Origin: Garcia nutans
Lineage: Eukaryota; Streptophyta; Magnoliopsida; Malpighiales; Euphorbiaceae
Direction of reading: 5' to 3'
Length of the DNA: 64,000 nt
Assembly (NCBI GenBank): GCA_947685225.1
Contig: CANTUV010000035.1
Coordinates: forward strand, 44,454,001 to 44,518,000
Under the pieces are notes generated by a model. The model searched no databases and was not told where the DNA came from. It worked only from the letters and a program-made list of their open reading frames with translations. The position numbers were made by a program, and so were the translations under genes. Below, piece by piece: positions 10,212 to 22,835 of this stretch. Within the stretch, counting starts at the first letter, position 1. Every line of letters starts with the position of its first letter.

Positions 10212-10469
10212 TGTAGACCCTTAATTTTTGACCCATTCAAATCTGATAGTCTAAAATAATTTTTTATAGTATTTTATTTATTTTAATAATATTTTAATTA
10301 CTAATAATATTTTATAGTTATTTTTAATAAAAATAAAAAATATAAAAAATATAAAAAATGAAAAAAAATAAAAAATCGGACGGATCGGCGAGCGTCGCGC
10401 CAGATGCAACTGGCTGTGAATTGGGACACAAATTTCGTAGTCAGATGCCACTGGCTATGAATTGGCCCG
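10212..10469 (+). repeat. E1 3' LTR, first part
   Basis: The LTR begins TGTAGACCCTTAATTTTTG and matches the outer end of the E5 LTR at 42,784 read in reverse. It is cut by E3 after the target-site copy GCCCG (10,465-10,469) and continues at 32,500. Confidence 0.85.
10465..10469. repeat. Target-site duplication of E3, left copy (GCCCG)
   Basis: GCCCG precedes the TGTTGCGC end of E3 and is repeated at 32,495-32,499 after the AATAAAACA end. Confidence 0.9.
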
Positions 10470-12146
10470 TGTTGCGCTCGAATTAAGTTCTACTATAAGC
10501 GTCACTCGCAAGTATACGAGATAGCTGTAGCAAAGGTGATCGCCCCAAGGTCGTCTCTCAAGGAAGCTAGATAAGCTAATTGATTATCAGGTTGCAAATA
10601 ACAAATTATAATAAATTTAAATTGCTAACAACTAATGAAAACAGATCGATTGGAGTTTAAAACAATAAAAGTAAACTGAGCTGATATATTGATTCACTTA
10701 ATAGAAAGGTCTAGGGTTTGCACTTCTCTACTAACTTATATGTATGAACGGTTATTCCTCTCAACCAATTTAATTTCAAAGATTAGATCTCAAGCAACTT
10801 AATTAATCGAATCAAGGAAATAAGCTCTCGCATTCAAACCTTTTTCAAATAATCTTGTTACAATTGAAATAATCCTTTTCTTAGGTTATATTTCTAATTC
10901 ACCTAAGTCCCTAATTGAATTGTTCAAGCATTAGACTTCATCTCTCAATCCTTCATCTAATACCTTAAACACATAATTGGTGGCCAATCAATTATATATT
11001 AACAATAATTTCATTCAATCAAGGTTAAAGGATTAATTTCAGTTAAGAGCAATAACCAATTCATACAATCATAGTAGTTCCATACAAACCCTAGACTAGA
11101 TCAAATTAGTTCATAATGATGTTATCAAACATACTCATCTCATTAAAATTCAAAGAAATCAATTTAGACATAATAGAATTCATGAATACAATTCCAATGA
11201 AATTTAAGAGATAAAGTTTGAGAACAAAACCAAATTACAAACTCCCTTAATTTTCTGAAGAATCTCTTGATCAGATCTTGCTAGAAGAATGTGGCAACGG
11301 CATAAACAAATTTAATCTAGAATGTTTTGCATCAAAGTGTAATCAAATATCTCCAAGAAAATAAAATTGGAAACCTAAAGCTAATCTCTGACGGCTGATC
11401 AAGATCTCTCTAATCTCCCCCGAATAAAACCCTAATCGTATTATTTATACGAAACCTCACTTAAAACTCCGCTCCTTTAGTCCATGGAGTGACACGACCA
11501 AGCTCCTGGCCGTGTCATGTGACATGGCCAGTGGCTTGGCCATGTCTACTGAATGTGTCCCATTCTGTGTGATTTTCATCTCTTCTTCTTTGGAGTTAAG
11601 TGTGACACGGCCAAGCTTGGGTGAGCTTGGCCGTGTTTGGTATGTTTGGAAGGACACGACCAGTGGCTTGGCCGTGTCCCCTGAGTGTGTCACCTTCTGT
11701 TCTTTGCTCTCTTTCCTTTTGGATCTTCTTCCTTGGCTTAATATGGGACACGGCCAAGTTTCCTGGCCGTGTCATGTGACACGGCCAGTGGCTTGGCCAT
11801 GTCCTCTGAGTGTGTCAGTCACTGCCTGAATTTTCCTTCCTCTCTCTTGGTTCCTTGGTTTTGCTCTTTGCTTCATGCTACTCTTTCTTCCAAGGAAACA
11901 ATTTGCATATTAACCTAAAACAAACACTTAAACAAACTTTAAACAAGAATCAAATAATCATTAACCAACACATAAACACCACACTAAAAACTAGAACAAA
12001 AAATGACATAAACACTGAAATAAATTAAAACTACCAAAATTGATGAACACACTAAATAAACATATTAAAACTACCAAAATACCTAAAGAAAACAATAATT
12101 ATCATAATAAATAAGACACAATTCTATGACAAAAACTAATAAAACA
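10470..12146 (-). repeat. E3 3' LTR
   Basis: This 1,677-bp LTR reads TGTT...AACA in inverted form. It carries a palindrome array at 11,488-11,818 and a TATA box complement at 11,441-11,449 (TATAAATAA on the minus strand). It is about 29 bp longer than its partner at 30,847-32,494, mainly from one extra palindrome. Confidence 0.9.
11488..11818. repeat. Palindrome array in E3 3' LTR
   Basis: The best hairpin is ACACGGCCAAGCT (11,605-11,617), a 6-nt loop, and AGCTTGGCCGTGT (11,624-11,636), a perfect 13-bp stem. Others surround 11,491-11,516, 11,653-11,682 and 11,750-11,800. Confidence 0.9.
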
Positions 12147-13769
12147 ACTACCCCACACTTAAAACTTTGCTTGTCCTCAAGCAAATTCACATGGCATAAA
12201 TTAAAAACTCAAACAACCTTAACTATAATTCCAGCATATAAAATAAAATCCTTTAAGACTCAGCCATAAATAATTGCAAATTACTTCAATCAAGATCTTA
12301 TTAACTCATTCATTAATTCAGATATACAAATCTCATCTCTCATCTAAGTGTTTCACTCGATTTCATAGGTTAATTCACTCAAACCACTCATGACTGCATA
12401 CTGCCATAAACTTGATTAATTATCCAATCTCTCTCACAGATTTTCTCAAGAAATAATCCCAAGGACTTTTATTTGGATGTAATGGGGCTAAGGTGAAGGT
12501 GTGAGAAAAGACATTTAAGCTGGAGTATCAAGAAATGGAGTATCTAAATAAGACAATAATCTTGCTCAGAAACTCGTAACTCCCTCAAATGGTATATTCA
12601 CCAACCCTTGATAATCTCACATACTTGCACACTTAAAGAAAAGTACAAGAGTCGACATTCCTCTAATGCTAGAAAATATATGAATTCTGTATATATATAT
12701 CTTCTCTTTTATTTTTCTTCTTCTTTTTTTTAATATATATATATATATATATTTCTTTAATATATATATATACAAACTATAAAATTGCATGGAACATCTA
12801 GCTTAAAATGTAGAGGAAAAGAATAACCGACTCCTAGCAAATACAATATCCAAAGTATGCATTTCAGCCCCAAATCTTACTAAAGCAATACTATTTTTGT
12901 TTTTTTTTTAAAATTACTTACCCCACACTTATGAATTAAACCACCCTATTGTCATATCATAAGAAACTCCATTCCTTAATGCAGGTATAATGATAATAAG
13001 AAAGTGTTGAGTTGTAAATTGTGTTGATCAATCAAGAAAAAGTCAAAGGCTCAACTTGGCTCACTAAGGAATTCATAATTAAGGGAGGTCTTTTTAAGCT
13101 AAAAGGGATAATCCTAATTTGCCTTCATCATTTTAAAACTTGAGATTAAATCATAATGTGAGTTCAATTAGTATGCAAAAGCAAGCTCTAGAGATGCAAA
13201 ATCATGAAGGTGCACACTTAAGAAAAGAAAATCAATTGACAATAATATTCAATCTATGAGGCTCAAAACTCACAAAGGTGGGTTCTCAAAGATTTATATG
13301 TCATGAATTGCAAAATGTGAAAATTGATCCTGAATGAATTCAAATGCTAATCTCTATGCTGATACTAAAGTCTCAAATATAATGCTAGAATCACAGAAAA
13401 GTCAATAAATTTTCAACAATTATGCCATGCTCAACTCACAATATAAACACAAAACGACAAACAAAACAAGAAACAAAACAAGAATTAAAGAAAAGCTTAA
13501 AGATTACCCCACACTTATAAATGACATTGTCCTCAATGGAAACAAGGATAATAAAGATAAAGAGTGGAGGTACAACCTATTTTCCATCGATCTCTTGTAA
13601 GGCAAACTCTACCTTTTCATCACAAACAGCAAATGTTCAAAAACAAAATACAATATATAAAATAAAATATCCAAAATATAAAATGTTAACTTTAAAAACA
13701 AAAATGAAAAATAACAACACAAATATGCTCTAACTAAACACAAGAAATGAAGGAACTCTCTCAAAAGAT
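12147..13769 (-). other. E3 3' untranslated region and polypurine tract
   Basis: No gene is seen. On the minus strand AAGTGTGGGGTAGT directly precedes the LTR (12,147-12,160). Further copies of the motif lie near 12,915-12,930 and 13,505-13,537, as in E2. A TA microsatellite occupies about 12,690-12,775. Confidence 0.75.
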
Positions 13770-14869
13770 CTACGGTGAAGGAGGATGTGATGATGAAGCA
13801 GCCGAGGGATGAAGACTCAGAATCTTGGCAAGGTTGCTATTGATTTGGTCTAACTGTTGCAAGACCGCAGCATGGTTACGATCTACCTTGCCCTCCAGTG
13901 CCTCTATCCTATTGAGTATCTCCTGATTATCCGGGCCCGGAGCATCTTCTTCCAAATCAAGAGAATCCGAGTCGGACTCCTTCTGGACTCCTGTTCTCTT
14001 TTGTCTGCCCCTCGGAACTTCTGGCTCAGCTGAAGCCATCATATAAGCCCCTCCCCTGTGCACCACATGTGCATCTTCTCAAGTGTAGCCAAATCCAATG
14101 AATCATTACCCGTAATTCTAGTCATACGACAGGTACTCTGGTCAAAATCATCAAGAAGGGCTATTACCAATGTGGTAACCAATCCTCCAATACAAATAGC
14201 CCCCTTCTTTTTGTTTGCCACACTATCAAAAACATCGGCCAACCAATAGCCGAAACTAATAGGTATTGCATTACACGAGCAATCCAAGAAAAAGAGCTCA
14301 CTAAGTTCCACTACACCCGGGCTCTCCTTCCATGCAAAGAACCCACATGACATAAAGTGATGCAAATACCTCAAAGTGGGATTGCTCAATTTAGTTGCTT
14401 TGGCCGATTTGGCCACATAAGTTCCCAAGCCCAATGCTCCCCAAGCAAATTGTTGTTTAAAATCCTTAGGTACCAACCTTTCACCATGTTGATGGAAACC
14501 AAATATCACATTCAATTGCTCAATACTAACCACAAATGATTTCCCAAACAATTTAAAATTCAACTTAGAGCAAATTTTTTGTTCATCTCTTTCAACCTTA
14601 AGAGATGTTAAAAATTCCAAAGTGAGCTCTTGAAATTGCAAAGGGCTATACGAGACTAGGTTCTCCCACCCAAGATTTTGAACATAATGATAAAAATTAT
14701 CCCTAATTTGAAGAGCATTAAGGGATTCATCACTGATATACCTTGTCAGGAAGAAACCCCAAGCCAAAAGATTCGCTCTCTTTAAAGATGAAGGCGAAGA
14801 AGATGAAGATGCAGCTGCAGTTGGAGGTTGCTTCCTCTTACGGTGGGACACCATCTTCGTTCTCGGCAT
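13770..14869 (-). pseudogene. E3 ORF3 (post-pol), one frameshift
   Basis: This is the best preserved N-terminus of the ORF3 family. It starts at ATG 14,869 with MPRTKMVSHRKRKQPP, a basic start that could serve nuclear entry or nucleic-acid binding (inference). The conserved body has GFHQHGER, KQQFAWGALG and LRYLHHFMSCGFFAWKE motifs. A one-base deletion near 14,060 (CACATGTGG where E2 has CACATAGTGG) shifts the frame. The acidic linker and C-terminal coiled coil continue in another frame to 13,770. It lies after pol, separated by the palindrome spacer. The family is known from Athila-type elements, with unknown function. Confidence 0.8.
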
Positions 14870-15664
14870 ATTGTAGATCTAAAAAAATTTGAAACTTAAA
14901 CCGATTAAATTGATTTTTTATGAGAGAAGAAGAAGATTGAGCGGATTAATTTCAGTTTTGGTGAAGGAAATTGAGAATTAATGGAAGTTTAGAAGCTTGG
15001 AAAGACAAACAATGGAGGTTTTGGGAGTGAGGAGTCGAGAGAATGAGAGGAAGTAAAAAGAAATTTAGGGATTGGAATGAACGAAAGGTGCAAAAAACAC
15101 ATTTTTAAAGTGTAAAATTGGAGGGACACGACCAAGCTTGGGTGAGCTTGGTCGTGTCTGATGTGCTTGGAGGGACACAGCCAGTGACTTGGCCGTGTCC
15201 CATGGGCGTGTCTGACTTTGTGAAAAAGGTTGCAAAAAAAACAAAAAGAAGGAAATTTTTGGTGAAGCTTGGCCGTGTCCCATGTGACACGGCCAAGCTC
15301 CTTGGGCGTGTCAGGGGCTGTGTAAAATGGGATTTTAAGGGATGGCTTGACACGGCTAGTGGCTTGGCCGTGTCAAGTGGCCGTGTCACTCACTGCCAAT
15401 TTGACTCTTTTTTTAAAATATTTTATTTTATTTTATTTTATATCACCAAATCTCCAAGAAATTGCAAACCTCTTCTTCGATCAACCCTGAAACACATTAG
15501 AAAAAATGAAAAACCTATCAAAGCACCCATTCCATTTATTTAACTCAAACATCAAATCAAAATTGCTGAATTAAATTTACAACTATGAAAAGAAATGCAA
15601 ACCGATGGGTTGCCTCCCATTTAGCGCTTCTTTAACGTCACAAAGCTGGACATTACTGCAAGAC
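14870..15664 (-). other. E3 pol-ORF3 spacer with palindromes
   Basis: A T-run ending in AG lies just upstream of the ORF3 start (about 14,879-14,888). A palindrome array fills 15,115-15,395. The motif TGGGAGGCAACCCA, here inverted at 15,606-15,619, lies shortly after the pol stop, as it does in E4. No gene is seen. Confidence 0.75.
15115..15395. repeat. Palindrome array, E3 pol-ORF3 spacer
   Basis: Inverted pairs of the ACACGGCCAAG core occur, for example ACACGACCAAGCT-6 nt-AGCTTGGTCGTGT at about 15,126-15,157 and CTTGGCCGTGTCCCATG / CATGTGACACGGCCAAG at 15,268-15,298. Confidence 0.85.
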
Positions 15665-18600
15665 TTAAGGTTCGTAGATCAAAGTGCTATCGATGATCCT
15701 TACTTCTTGGAATCCTTCATTATATGGCTTAACTCTCTATCCATTTACTTTAGAAGTCTCATTTGTTCGAGAGTTAAGCAATTCAATGGCACCGAAAGGA
15801 TATACCTGAGTTATCTCGAAAGGACCACTCCATCGAGACTTGAGTTTTCCTGGAAACAAACGGAGATGAGAGTTAAAAAGCAAAACTTTCATACCTGGGC
15901 TCAATGTCTTTCGCACTAATTCTATCATGAAGTGCTTTAGTGCGATCCTTATAAATCCTCGAACTCTCATATGCCTCATTCCTCAGCTCATCTAACTCTG
16001 AAATTTGCAGAAAACGCTCTCTCTTTGCCTTATCTAAGTCTAAATTCAGAGTCTTGATTGCCCAATACGCTTTGTGCTCCAGCTCCACTGGTAAATGACA
16101 CGCCTTATCAAAAACCAATCAGTATGGACTTATACCTAAAGGAGTCTTGAAAGCAGTCCAATATGCCCACAATGCATCATGAAATCTACTTGCCCAATCC
16201 TTTCTTGATAAGTTGACTGTTTTCTCCAGAATTCCTTTTATTTGCTTGTTGGATGTTTCAACTTGTCCAGAAGTTTGTGGATGGTATGGGGTCGCCACCT
16301 TGTGCTTCGCACCAGATTTGTGCATTAATTTCTCAAAAAGTCTGTTGCAAAAATGACTTCCCCCCATCACTGACTATCACTCTTGGCATGCCAAATCTGC
16401 TAAGAATATTTTCCTTCTCAAATTTAACAACCACATTAGCATCATTAGTACGGGTGGGGATTGCCTCCACCCATTTTGAAACATAATCAACAGCAACTAA
16501 AATATATTCATAACTAAGAGACTTGGGAAAAGGACCCATAAAGTCTATTCCCCACACATCAAACAGTTCAACAACAATATAAGATTGAAGGGGCATTTCA
16601 TTCCTCCTCCCAATGTTACCCACTCTTTGACAGCGGTCACAATGCTTGCAATACTCTTGAGCATCTTTGAATAGCGTAGGCCAGTAAAAACCACTTTGAA
16701 GCACCTTTTCTGCAGTCTTCCTCCCTCCAAAATGACCACCACAGTGAAGGTCATGACAAAATTTAAGAACACTCAGTAGCTCTTCCTCAGATACACACCT
16801 GCGAACTATCTCATCCTTGCAAATCTGGAATAAGTAAGGTTCATCCCAAAAATAAAATTTACTCACGTGTAAAACCTTTTCTTTTCCTGAAAATACATAT
16901 TAGAACGCAAAATACCACAGGCAAGATAATTAGCAATATCTGCAAACCAAGGTGCATTAATTACCACAAACAGCTGCTCATCAGGAAATGCCTCTAAATT
17001 TTTATGAATGCTATCAGATGCAAGATTTTCACTAAAGAAGGGTAATCTAGATAAATGATCAGCTACAACGTTTTCACTCCCCTTAGTATCTTTGATTTGG
17101 AAATCAAATTCTTGCAATAATAACACCCATCTAATTAAGCGCGGTTTAGCATGTTGTTTTGTCAAAAGATATTTTAGAGCTGCATGATCAAAATGCACAA
17201 TAATTTTTGATCCAATTAAATATGCTCTAAACTTATCTAAAGCAAAAACAACAGCTAACATTTCCTTCTCAGTTGTTGTGTAATTCATTCGCGCACTATT
17301 CAGGTTCAGGCTAGCATAATATATTACTCTCAAAAATTTATCAACCCTTTGCCCAAGAACAGCTCCTACTGCATGATTAGAGGCATCACACATGATTTCA
17401 AAAGGTAAAGACCAAACAGGAGCTACTATTACCGGTGCAGTAGTCAGTTTTTCCTTAAGGGAATTAAAGGCTTGCATGCATTGTGTAGTAAACTCAAATG
17501 GAACATCTTTTCCCAACAAATGGCACAATGGTTGGCTTATTTTGGAAAAAATCCTTAATAAACCTTTGGTAAAAACCTGCATGCCCTAGAAAATTTCTTA
17601 TTCCCTTAACAAAGGTAGGAGGGGGGTAACTTAGCAATTAACTCTACTTTAGCCTTATCCACCTCAATCCCTTTACTTGACACCACATGACCTAAGACAA
17701 TGCCCTGAGTAACCATGAAATGACTCTTTTCCCATTTCAAAGTAAGGTTACATTCAATGCATCTCTCAAGCACAAAAACAAGTCTATTGAGGCAATTATC
17801 AAAAGAACTACCAAAAATAGAAAAGTCATCCATAAATACCTCAATAAAATAATCTATCATGTCTGTGAAGACAGACATCATGCATCTCTGGAAAGTTGCA
17901 GGTGCATTGCAAGCGCCAAATGGCATACGCCGAAATGCATAAGTCCTGAAAGGGCAAGTAAAGGTAGTCTTGGATTGATCCTCTGGTGATATAGACACCT
18001 GATAGTAACCTGAAAGTCCATCCAAAAAGCAATAATATGAGTGTCCAGAAAGTTTATCCAACATCTGATCAATAAAAGGAAAAGGGAAATGGTCTTTCTT
18101 TGTTGCATTGTTCAACTTCCTATAATCGATACACATTCTCCACCCAGTAGTAGTCCTAGTAGGAACCAATTCATTATTTTCATTTTTCACCACAGTGATT
18201 CCAGATTTCTTAGGCACTACATGTACTGGGCTCACCCACTCATTATTAGCTATTGGATAAATCACCCCTTCATCAAGCAACTTGAGCACTTCCTTCTTAA
18301 CCACTTCACTCATATTTGGGTTAAGGCGCCTTTGGGTCTCCCTTACAGGTTTAGCTCCCTCTTCCAAGGTGATTCTATGCATGCACATTGAAGGGCTAAT
18401 ACCTTTTATGTCACTCAATCCCCATCTTATTGCTCTTTTCAATCTTTTAAGCTCACTCACCAACTTCATCTCCTCCCCTTCACTAAGTTCACTAGATATT
18501 ATCACAGGTAAGGTGTTGTGATCTCCTAAAAACACATATTTCAGATTTTTAGGTAACTCTTTCAGCTCTAACTCAAGTGAAGGATTCTTCTCTTCCTTTT

Positions 18601-19848
18601 GGATGGAGGGAAGTTCAAATACTGGGTCCTCCTTAAGTTCCTCTATTTCAGCACTCTCTAATGTCTCAAGGCAACTGGCTATTTCTGAATCAAAAATATC
18701 CAAACCACCAGCTCCAATTTATCCGAGGAACCTGTCTGCAAGAAAACATATGAAACAACTGCATCAATACAATCAATTAAAGAGCAATCCTCATATAATG
18801 CAGTTGTAGAAATAGGAGAAGTGTTAAAAATAGAAAATTCAATAGTTTGTCCCAAGACAGTCATTGTCAATTTACCATTTTTAACATCTATCAAGGTGTT
18901 GGTAATCGCCATAAAAGGCCTACCTAGAAGAATAGTGTGTGCGGATGGTGAAGAGTTGCTTCCTTCCATGTCAAGAACTATAAAATCCACAGACACTATC
19001 AACCCACCAACCTTAACTAACACATCTTCTATAACCCCTTTCGGGAATCTAAGAGATCTGTCAGCTAATTGCAACACCATTTTTGTAGGTTTAAGTTCCC
19101 CTAGTTCTAATTCAAGATATACAGAATAAGGCATCAAATTTACACTAGCTCTTAAATCACACATGCCATCAGTTCCCTTCCCATTACCCATAGTAATTTG
19201 AATTATGAAACTACCAGGATCCTTTAGTTTCAGAGGTAGTTTATGCTGCAAAACAGCACTAGCTACCTCTGACACTATTACCTTTTCATTGGGCTCATAC
19301 CTTTTTTTCTTTGTGTTTAGTTCCTTGAAGAATTTGGCATAAGCTGGCATGTTCTTTATTGCTTCAAGTAAGGGTAAGTTAATACTTACCTTGGACAACA
19401 TGTTGAAGATGTCCAAAAATTGCTTATCTTGTTTATCATTCTTCAACCTGCTGGGGAATGGAATAGGTGGCCTGTAAGGATTACTTGCCTTGTGTAAATC
19501 CACTGAAGGGAATTTCTCCATTGATCTTTCTCCAGCACCTTTATTCTCTGGTTTTCCTTCCTTTTTGTTCTCTTGAACACCTGCATTCACAAAATTATTT
19601 TCAACATTATTGTTTATTACCTTGCCACTTCTAAGCACAGTCACTGATTGTGCCTGCTCAGGTTGACTTGGAAATTTCCCTTTTTGTTGAATCTGCATCT
19701 GCTGTGCAAGTTGTCCCACTTGGGTCTCCACTTTCTTAAAAGATGCTTCTAATGAATCCAGCCTTTTGTTAGTCATCTCTTGATTCTTAGCACTGACTTG
19801 GATAAAGGCCTGTAAACTGTCCTCCAAACTCTCTCTCTTAGGCTGCAC
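15665..19848 (-). pseudogene. E3 gag C-terminus and pol (PR-RT-RH-INT), decayed
   Basis: Reading the minus strand, the order is a coiled gag tail, aspartic protease, reverse transcriptase, RNase H and integrase, typical of Ty3/gypsy. The protease active site reads DLRAS where E4 has DLGAS, so it is probably dead. Reverse transcriptase holds FMDDF, the variant of the YxDD box (frame at 17,606-18,703). RNase H holds CDASNHAVGAVLGQR. Integrase has a zinc region with H-x3-H and C-x2-C near 16,660-16,740, then GIDFMGPF and IVSDGG. Frameshifts lie near 18,690, 17,600, 16,865 and 16,350, and a CAG-to-TAG stop at about 15,737 truncates the tail, which ends at 15,665. Pol would copy the RNA and insert the cDNA, but this copy cannot. 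Confidence 0.85.
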
Positions 19849-20970
19849 TTGATTTGAAGATTAACCCTGCTGTTGGTTTTGTCTCTGGAGTAAATGGAAA
19901 GGTTGTTGAGAGTTATTTGTTGCCCAGGAAAAATTTGGATGATTCCGCCATCCAGGATTGTAAGTATTGGAGTAAGGATCATTCCGGGCCCTTGGTTAAT
20001 ATCCCCCCCCCCATAGCATTGACTTGTTCAGCTTCAGTTCCATAAGTCTAATATGCAGAGGGGCATATATTTGCTCCATGCCTAAAAGTCTCATAAATTC
20101 CACACACCTCTTGAGTGGATGAAGTGGTATTGTTCTTCATGTTCAACATCTGCACTTGCCTTGTCAATTCAGCTATCTTATTGACTATCTCACTATTGGC
20201 TTCCAGTTGATTCACCCCTTTACTTCTTCCTCTTACACTTTTCTATTGAGAATTAGCTCCCAACATCTCAAAAATTTCATAAGTTTCATCACCTGTCTTT
20301 TCTCCCATAGCTCCCCCAGCTGCGTTATCAACAGTGTTCTGAAATTGCTGGGTTAGACCATCATAGAAAAACTGATTCAGAAGTTGAAGTGGGTAGTGAT
20401 GATATGGACACTGGATCAATAACATCTTAAACCTGTCCTAAGCCTCATGAAATGGCTCTCCTTCAAATTGAGAGAATGTAGCTATCTTCCCTCTCAATTC
20501 AGTTGTCTTATGATGTGAGTAAAATTTTCCCATAAACTTGTTATAAACTTGCTCCCAAGTTGTCAAAGAATTTTCAGGCAACATCATAAGCCAGCTCTTT
20601 GCCAGATCCTTCAATGTATACGGAAAGCATCTCATCCTCAACTGGTCCTCTGTTAGTCCTCCCAATGGAAAAGTGTTGAGGGTGGAATAGAAATCCTGAA
20701 TAAAGTTCAAAGGATCTTCATTTGGAACTCCATAGAATGATGGCAGCATGTTGTAATGGATGTTCTTCAACTCATAATTTCTTGCTGCATCTGTCAATCT
20801 TATACAAGATGTGGAAGTTCCAATGACATGTCTAGCAAAGTCCCTCATAGTTCTTTGCCTCTCTTCACCCATATTGGTAGATTGTGCAGTATCCGACTCA
20901 AAATCAGAAGTGTCCTCCTCTGTATCAAATTCGGTGTACAGTTCAAACTCTTCTCTGCTCCTTTTCACTC
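19849..20970 (-). pseudogene. E3 gag, interrupted by E4
   Basis: The Athila-type Gag begins at ATG 30,707 (MQDRRSL) right of E4 and continues here after the insertion. The gag core has NFIQDFYSTLNTF, RMRCFPYTLKD and SWLMMLP motifs. The next Trp codon after GEPFHEA is TAG (20,438-20,440), a second stop lies at about 20,243, and a run of nine C near 20,003-20,011 breaks the frame. The CCHC-like knuckle region lies around 20,040-20,110. Codons match those of E4 closely. Confidence 0.85.
20930..20970. repeat. 41-bp flank duplication of E4, left copy
   Basis: The 41 bp from TTCGGTGTACAG to TTTTCACTC recur at 30,609-30,649 with one visible mismatch. A normal gypsy insertion duplicates about 5 bp. 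Confidence 0.85.
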
Positions 20971-21239
20971 TGTTTTATTAGTTTTTGTTATAGTTTTGTG
21001 TCTTGTTTATTATGTTAATTATTGTTTTATTTAGGTATTTTGTTAGTTTTTATCGATTTGTTTAAGGTTTTCATTAATTTTGATAGTTTTAGTTTATTTC
21101 CGTGTTTATGTCGTTTTTGATCTAGTTTTTAGTATGGTGTTTATGTTTTGTTGGTTATTGTTTATTTACTTCTTGATTTAAGTTTGTTCAAGTTTTGTTT
21201 TAGGTTAAAAAAGCCAAGGAACCAAAATTGAAGACAAAA

Positions 21240-21690
21240 AGAGACAGTAGCTGACACAGGCAGAGGACACGGCCAAGTCACTGGCCGTGTCCCATACCAA
21301 GCTAAAAAGGAAGAGCAAGTCACAGTAGACGACACAAGCAAGGGACACGGCCAAGTCAGTGGCTGTGTCCCTCCAATAAATCCTAGACACGGCCAAGTCA
21401 CTCCAACTTGGCCGTGTCTCACTTACAACCAAGGCAAAGAAGATCAATCAAGCAGAGGCGGACATGGGCAAGGGACACGGCCAAGTTACTGGCCGTGTCC
21501 CTCCAAAATGATGCAACACGGCCAAGTCACCTCTGACTTGGCCGTGTCACTCAACTAAAGAAGAAAAAGAAGAGAAACAAGCAGAGGCAGACACAGGCAA
21601 GGGACACGGCCAAGTCTTGTGGCCGTGTCCCTCCAATGCACTCCAACACGGCAAAGTCACATCTGACTTGGCCGTGTCCCTCATGAACCA
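21240..21690. repeat. Palindrome array in E4 LTR
   Basis: GGGACACGGCCAAGT...GGCCGTGTCCC pairs recur at about 21,264, 21,341, 21,472 and 21,601. Each of the last three is followed by a wider AACACGGCCAAG...CTTGGCCGTGTC pair (in the last the left half is altered to ACGGCAAAG), in a unit near 130 bp. Confidence 0.9.
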
Positions 21691-21720
21691 AGCACGCGCG
21701 GATTTAAAACGGACGATTCA

Positions 21721-21729
21721 TATAAAAGG
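21721..21729 (+). promoter_or_regulatory. TATA box of E4 LTR
   Basis: TATAAAAGG directly follows the palindrome array, as in E2. Confidence 0.6.
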
Positions 21730-22699
21730 AAAAAGAAGTTTAGGGTTGGAGACTGTTGACGATTTTGAGAATATTTTGAGCCGTCAGAGAGCAAAGTTAG
21801 GGTTTTTAACATTTGTTTTCTTTGATTTTGATTTCACCTTGGATTAAACTAGCTTAGATTAAATTGTTCTAGCCATCGAGACATCCTTCTTGCAAGATTT
21901 AAACAAGAGATTCTTCAGAAGCTTCAAGGAGTTTGTAACTTGGTTTTGTTCTCGAACTTATTCTCTTTATTTTCTTTGAAATTGTATTAATGGATATTAC
22001 CATGTCTATTTTGATTTCTTTGAACATTAATGAGATGAATATGTTTGATTGCATTATGAACTAATTTGATCTAGTCTAGGGTTTGTATGGATCTGCTATG
22101 ATTGTATGAATTGGTTATTCTCTTAGCTAATAATTTCTTTAGCCTTTATTGAATGAAATATTTTAATATATAATTGATTGGCTACCAATTATGTGTTTTA
22201 GGTATTAGATGATGGATTGAGAGATGAAGTCTAATGCTGGATCAATTCAATTAGGGACTTAGGTGAATTAGAGATATAACCTATTAAAAAGATTGTTTCA
22301 ATTATAACAAGATTAGTTGTAAGAGGTTTGAATGCGAGAGCTTATTTCCTTGACTCAATTAATTTAGTTGTTTGAGATTTAATCTTTGAAATTGAATTAG
22401 TTAAGAGGAATAACCATTCATACATACAAGTAGTAGAGAAGTGCAAACCCTAGACCTTTCTATCAAGTGAATCAAAACATCAGTTCTAGTTTACTTTTAT
22501 TTGTTTTAAACTTTAATCAATCTTCTTCATTATTTAGCAATTTAAATTTCTTCATTACTTTTTATTTATAATCTGATACTCAATTAGCCACTTTAGCTTC
22601 CTTGTGAGATGACCTTGGGGCAATCACCTTTGCTACAGCTACCTCGTATACTTACGAGTGACGCTTTGTGGTAGAGTTAATTTAAGCGCAACAAGTTTT

Positions 22700-22717
22700 T
22701 GGCGCCGCTGCCGGGGA
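22700..22717 (+). other. E4 primer-binding site (tRNA-Asp type)
   Basis: TGGCGCCGCTGCCGGGGA lies 6 nt after the LTR end. It is complementary to the 3' end of plant tRNA-Asp apart from one position, the usual primer of Athila elements. Confidence 0.85.
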
Positions 22718-22835
22718 AGCTAATTGGCGTAATTGTTTATTTAAAAAAAATACTTTGGATTATTTTTCATTGTTTTCATTTTATTTTATTTTGTCTTTTG
22801 CTTTTAATTGTTTCTTTTTCTAGAAAATTTTGTTT

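Larger units (their letters stand above)
20971..22693 (+). repeat. E4 5' LTR
   Basis: This 1,723-bp LTR runs from TGTTTTATTAG to GCGCAACA. A palindrome array fills 21,240-21,690, a TATA box lies at 21,721-21,729, and the conserved terminal block is near 22,600-22,670. Confidence 0.9.

Noticed and set aside
9729..10259. 176-codon frame over the CCAAGTACCC array
   Set aside because: It is a translated tandem repeat with both strands open; no domain, and it runs into the LTR.
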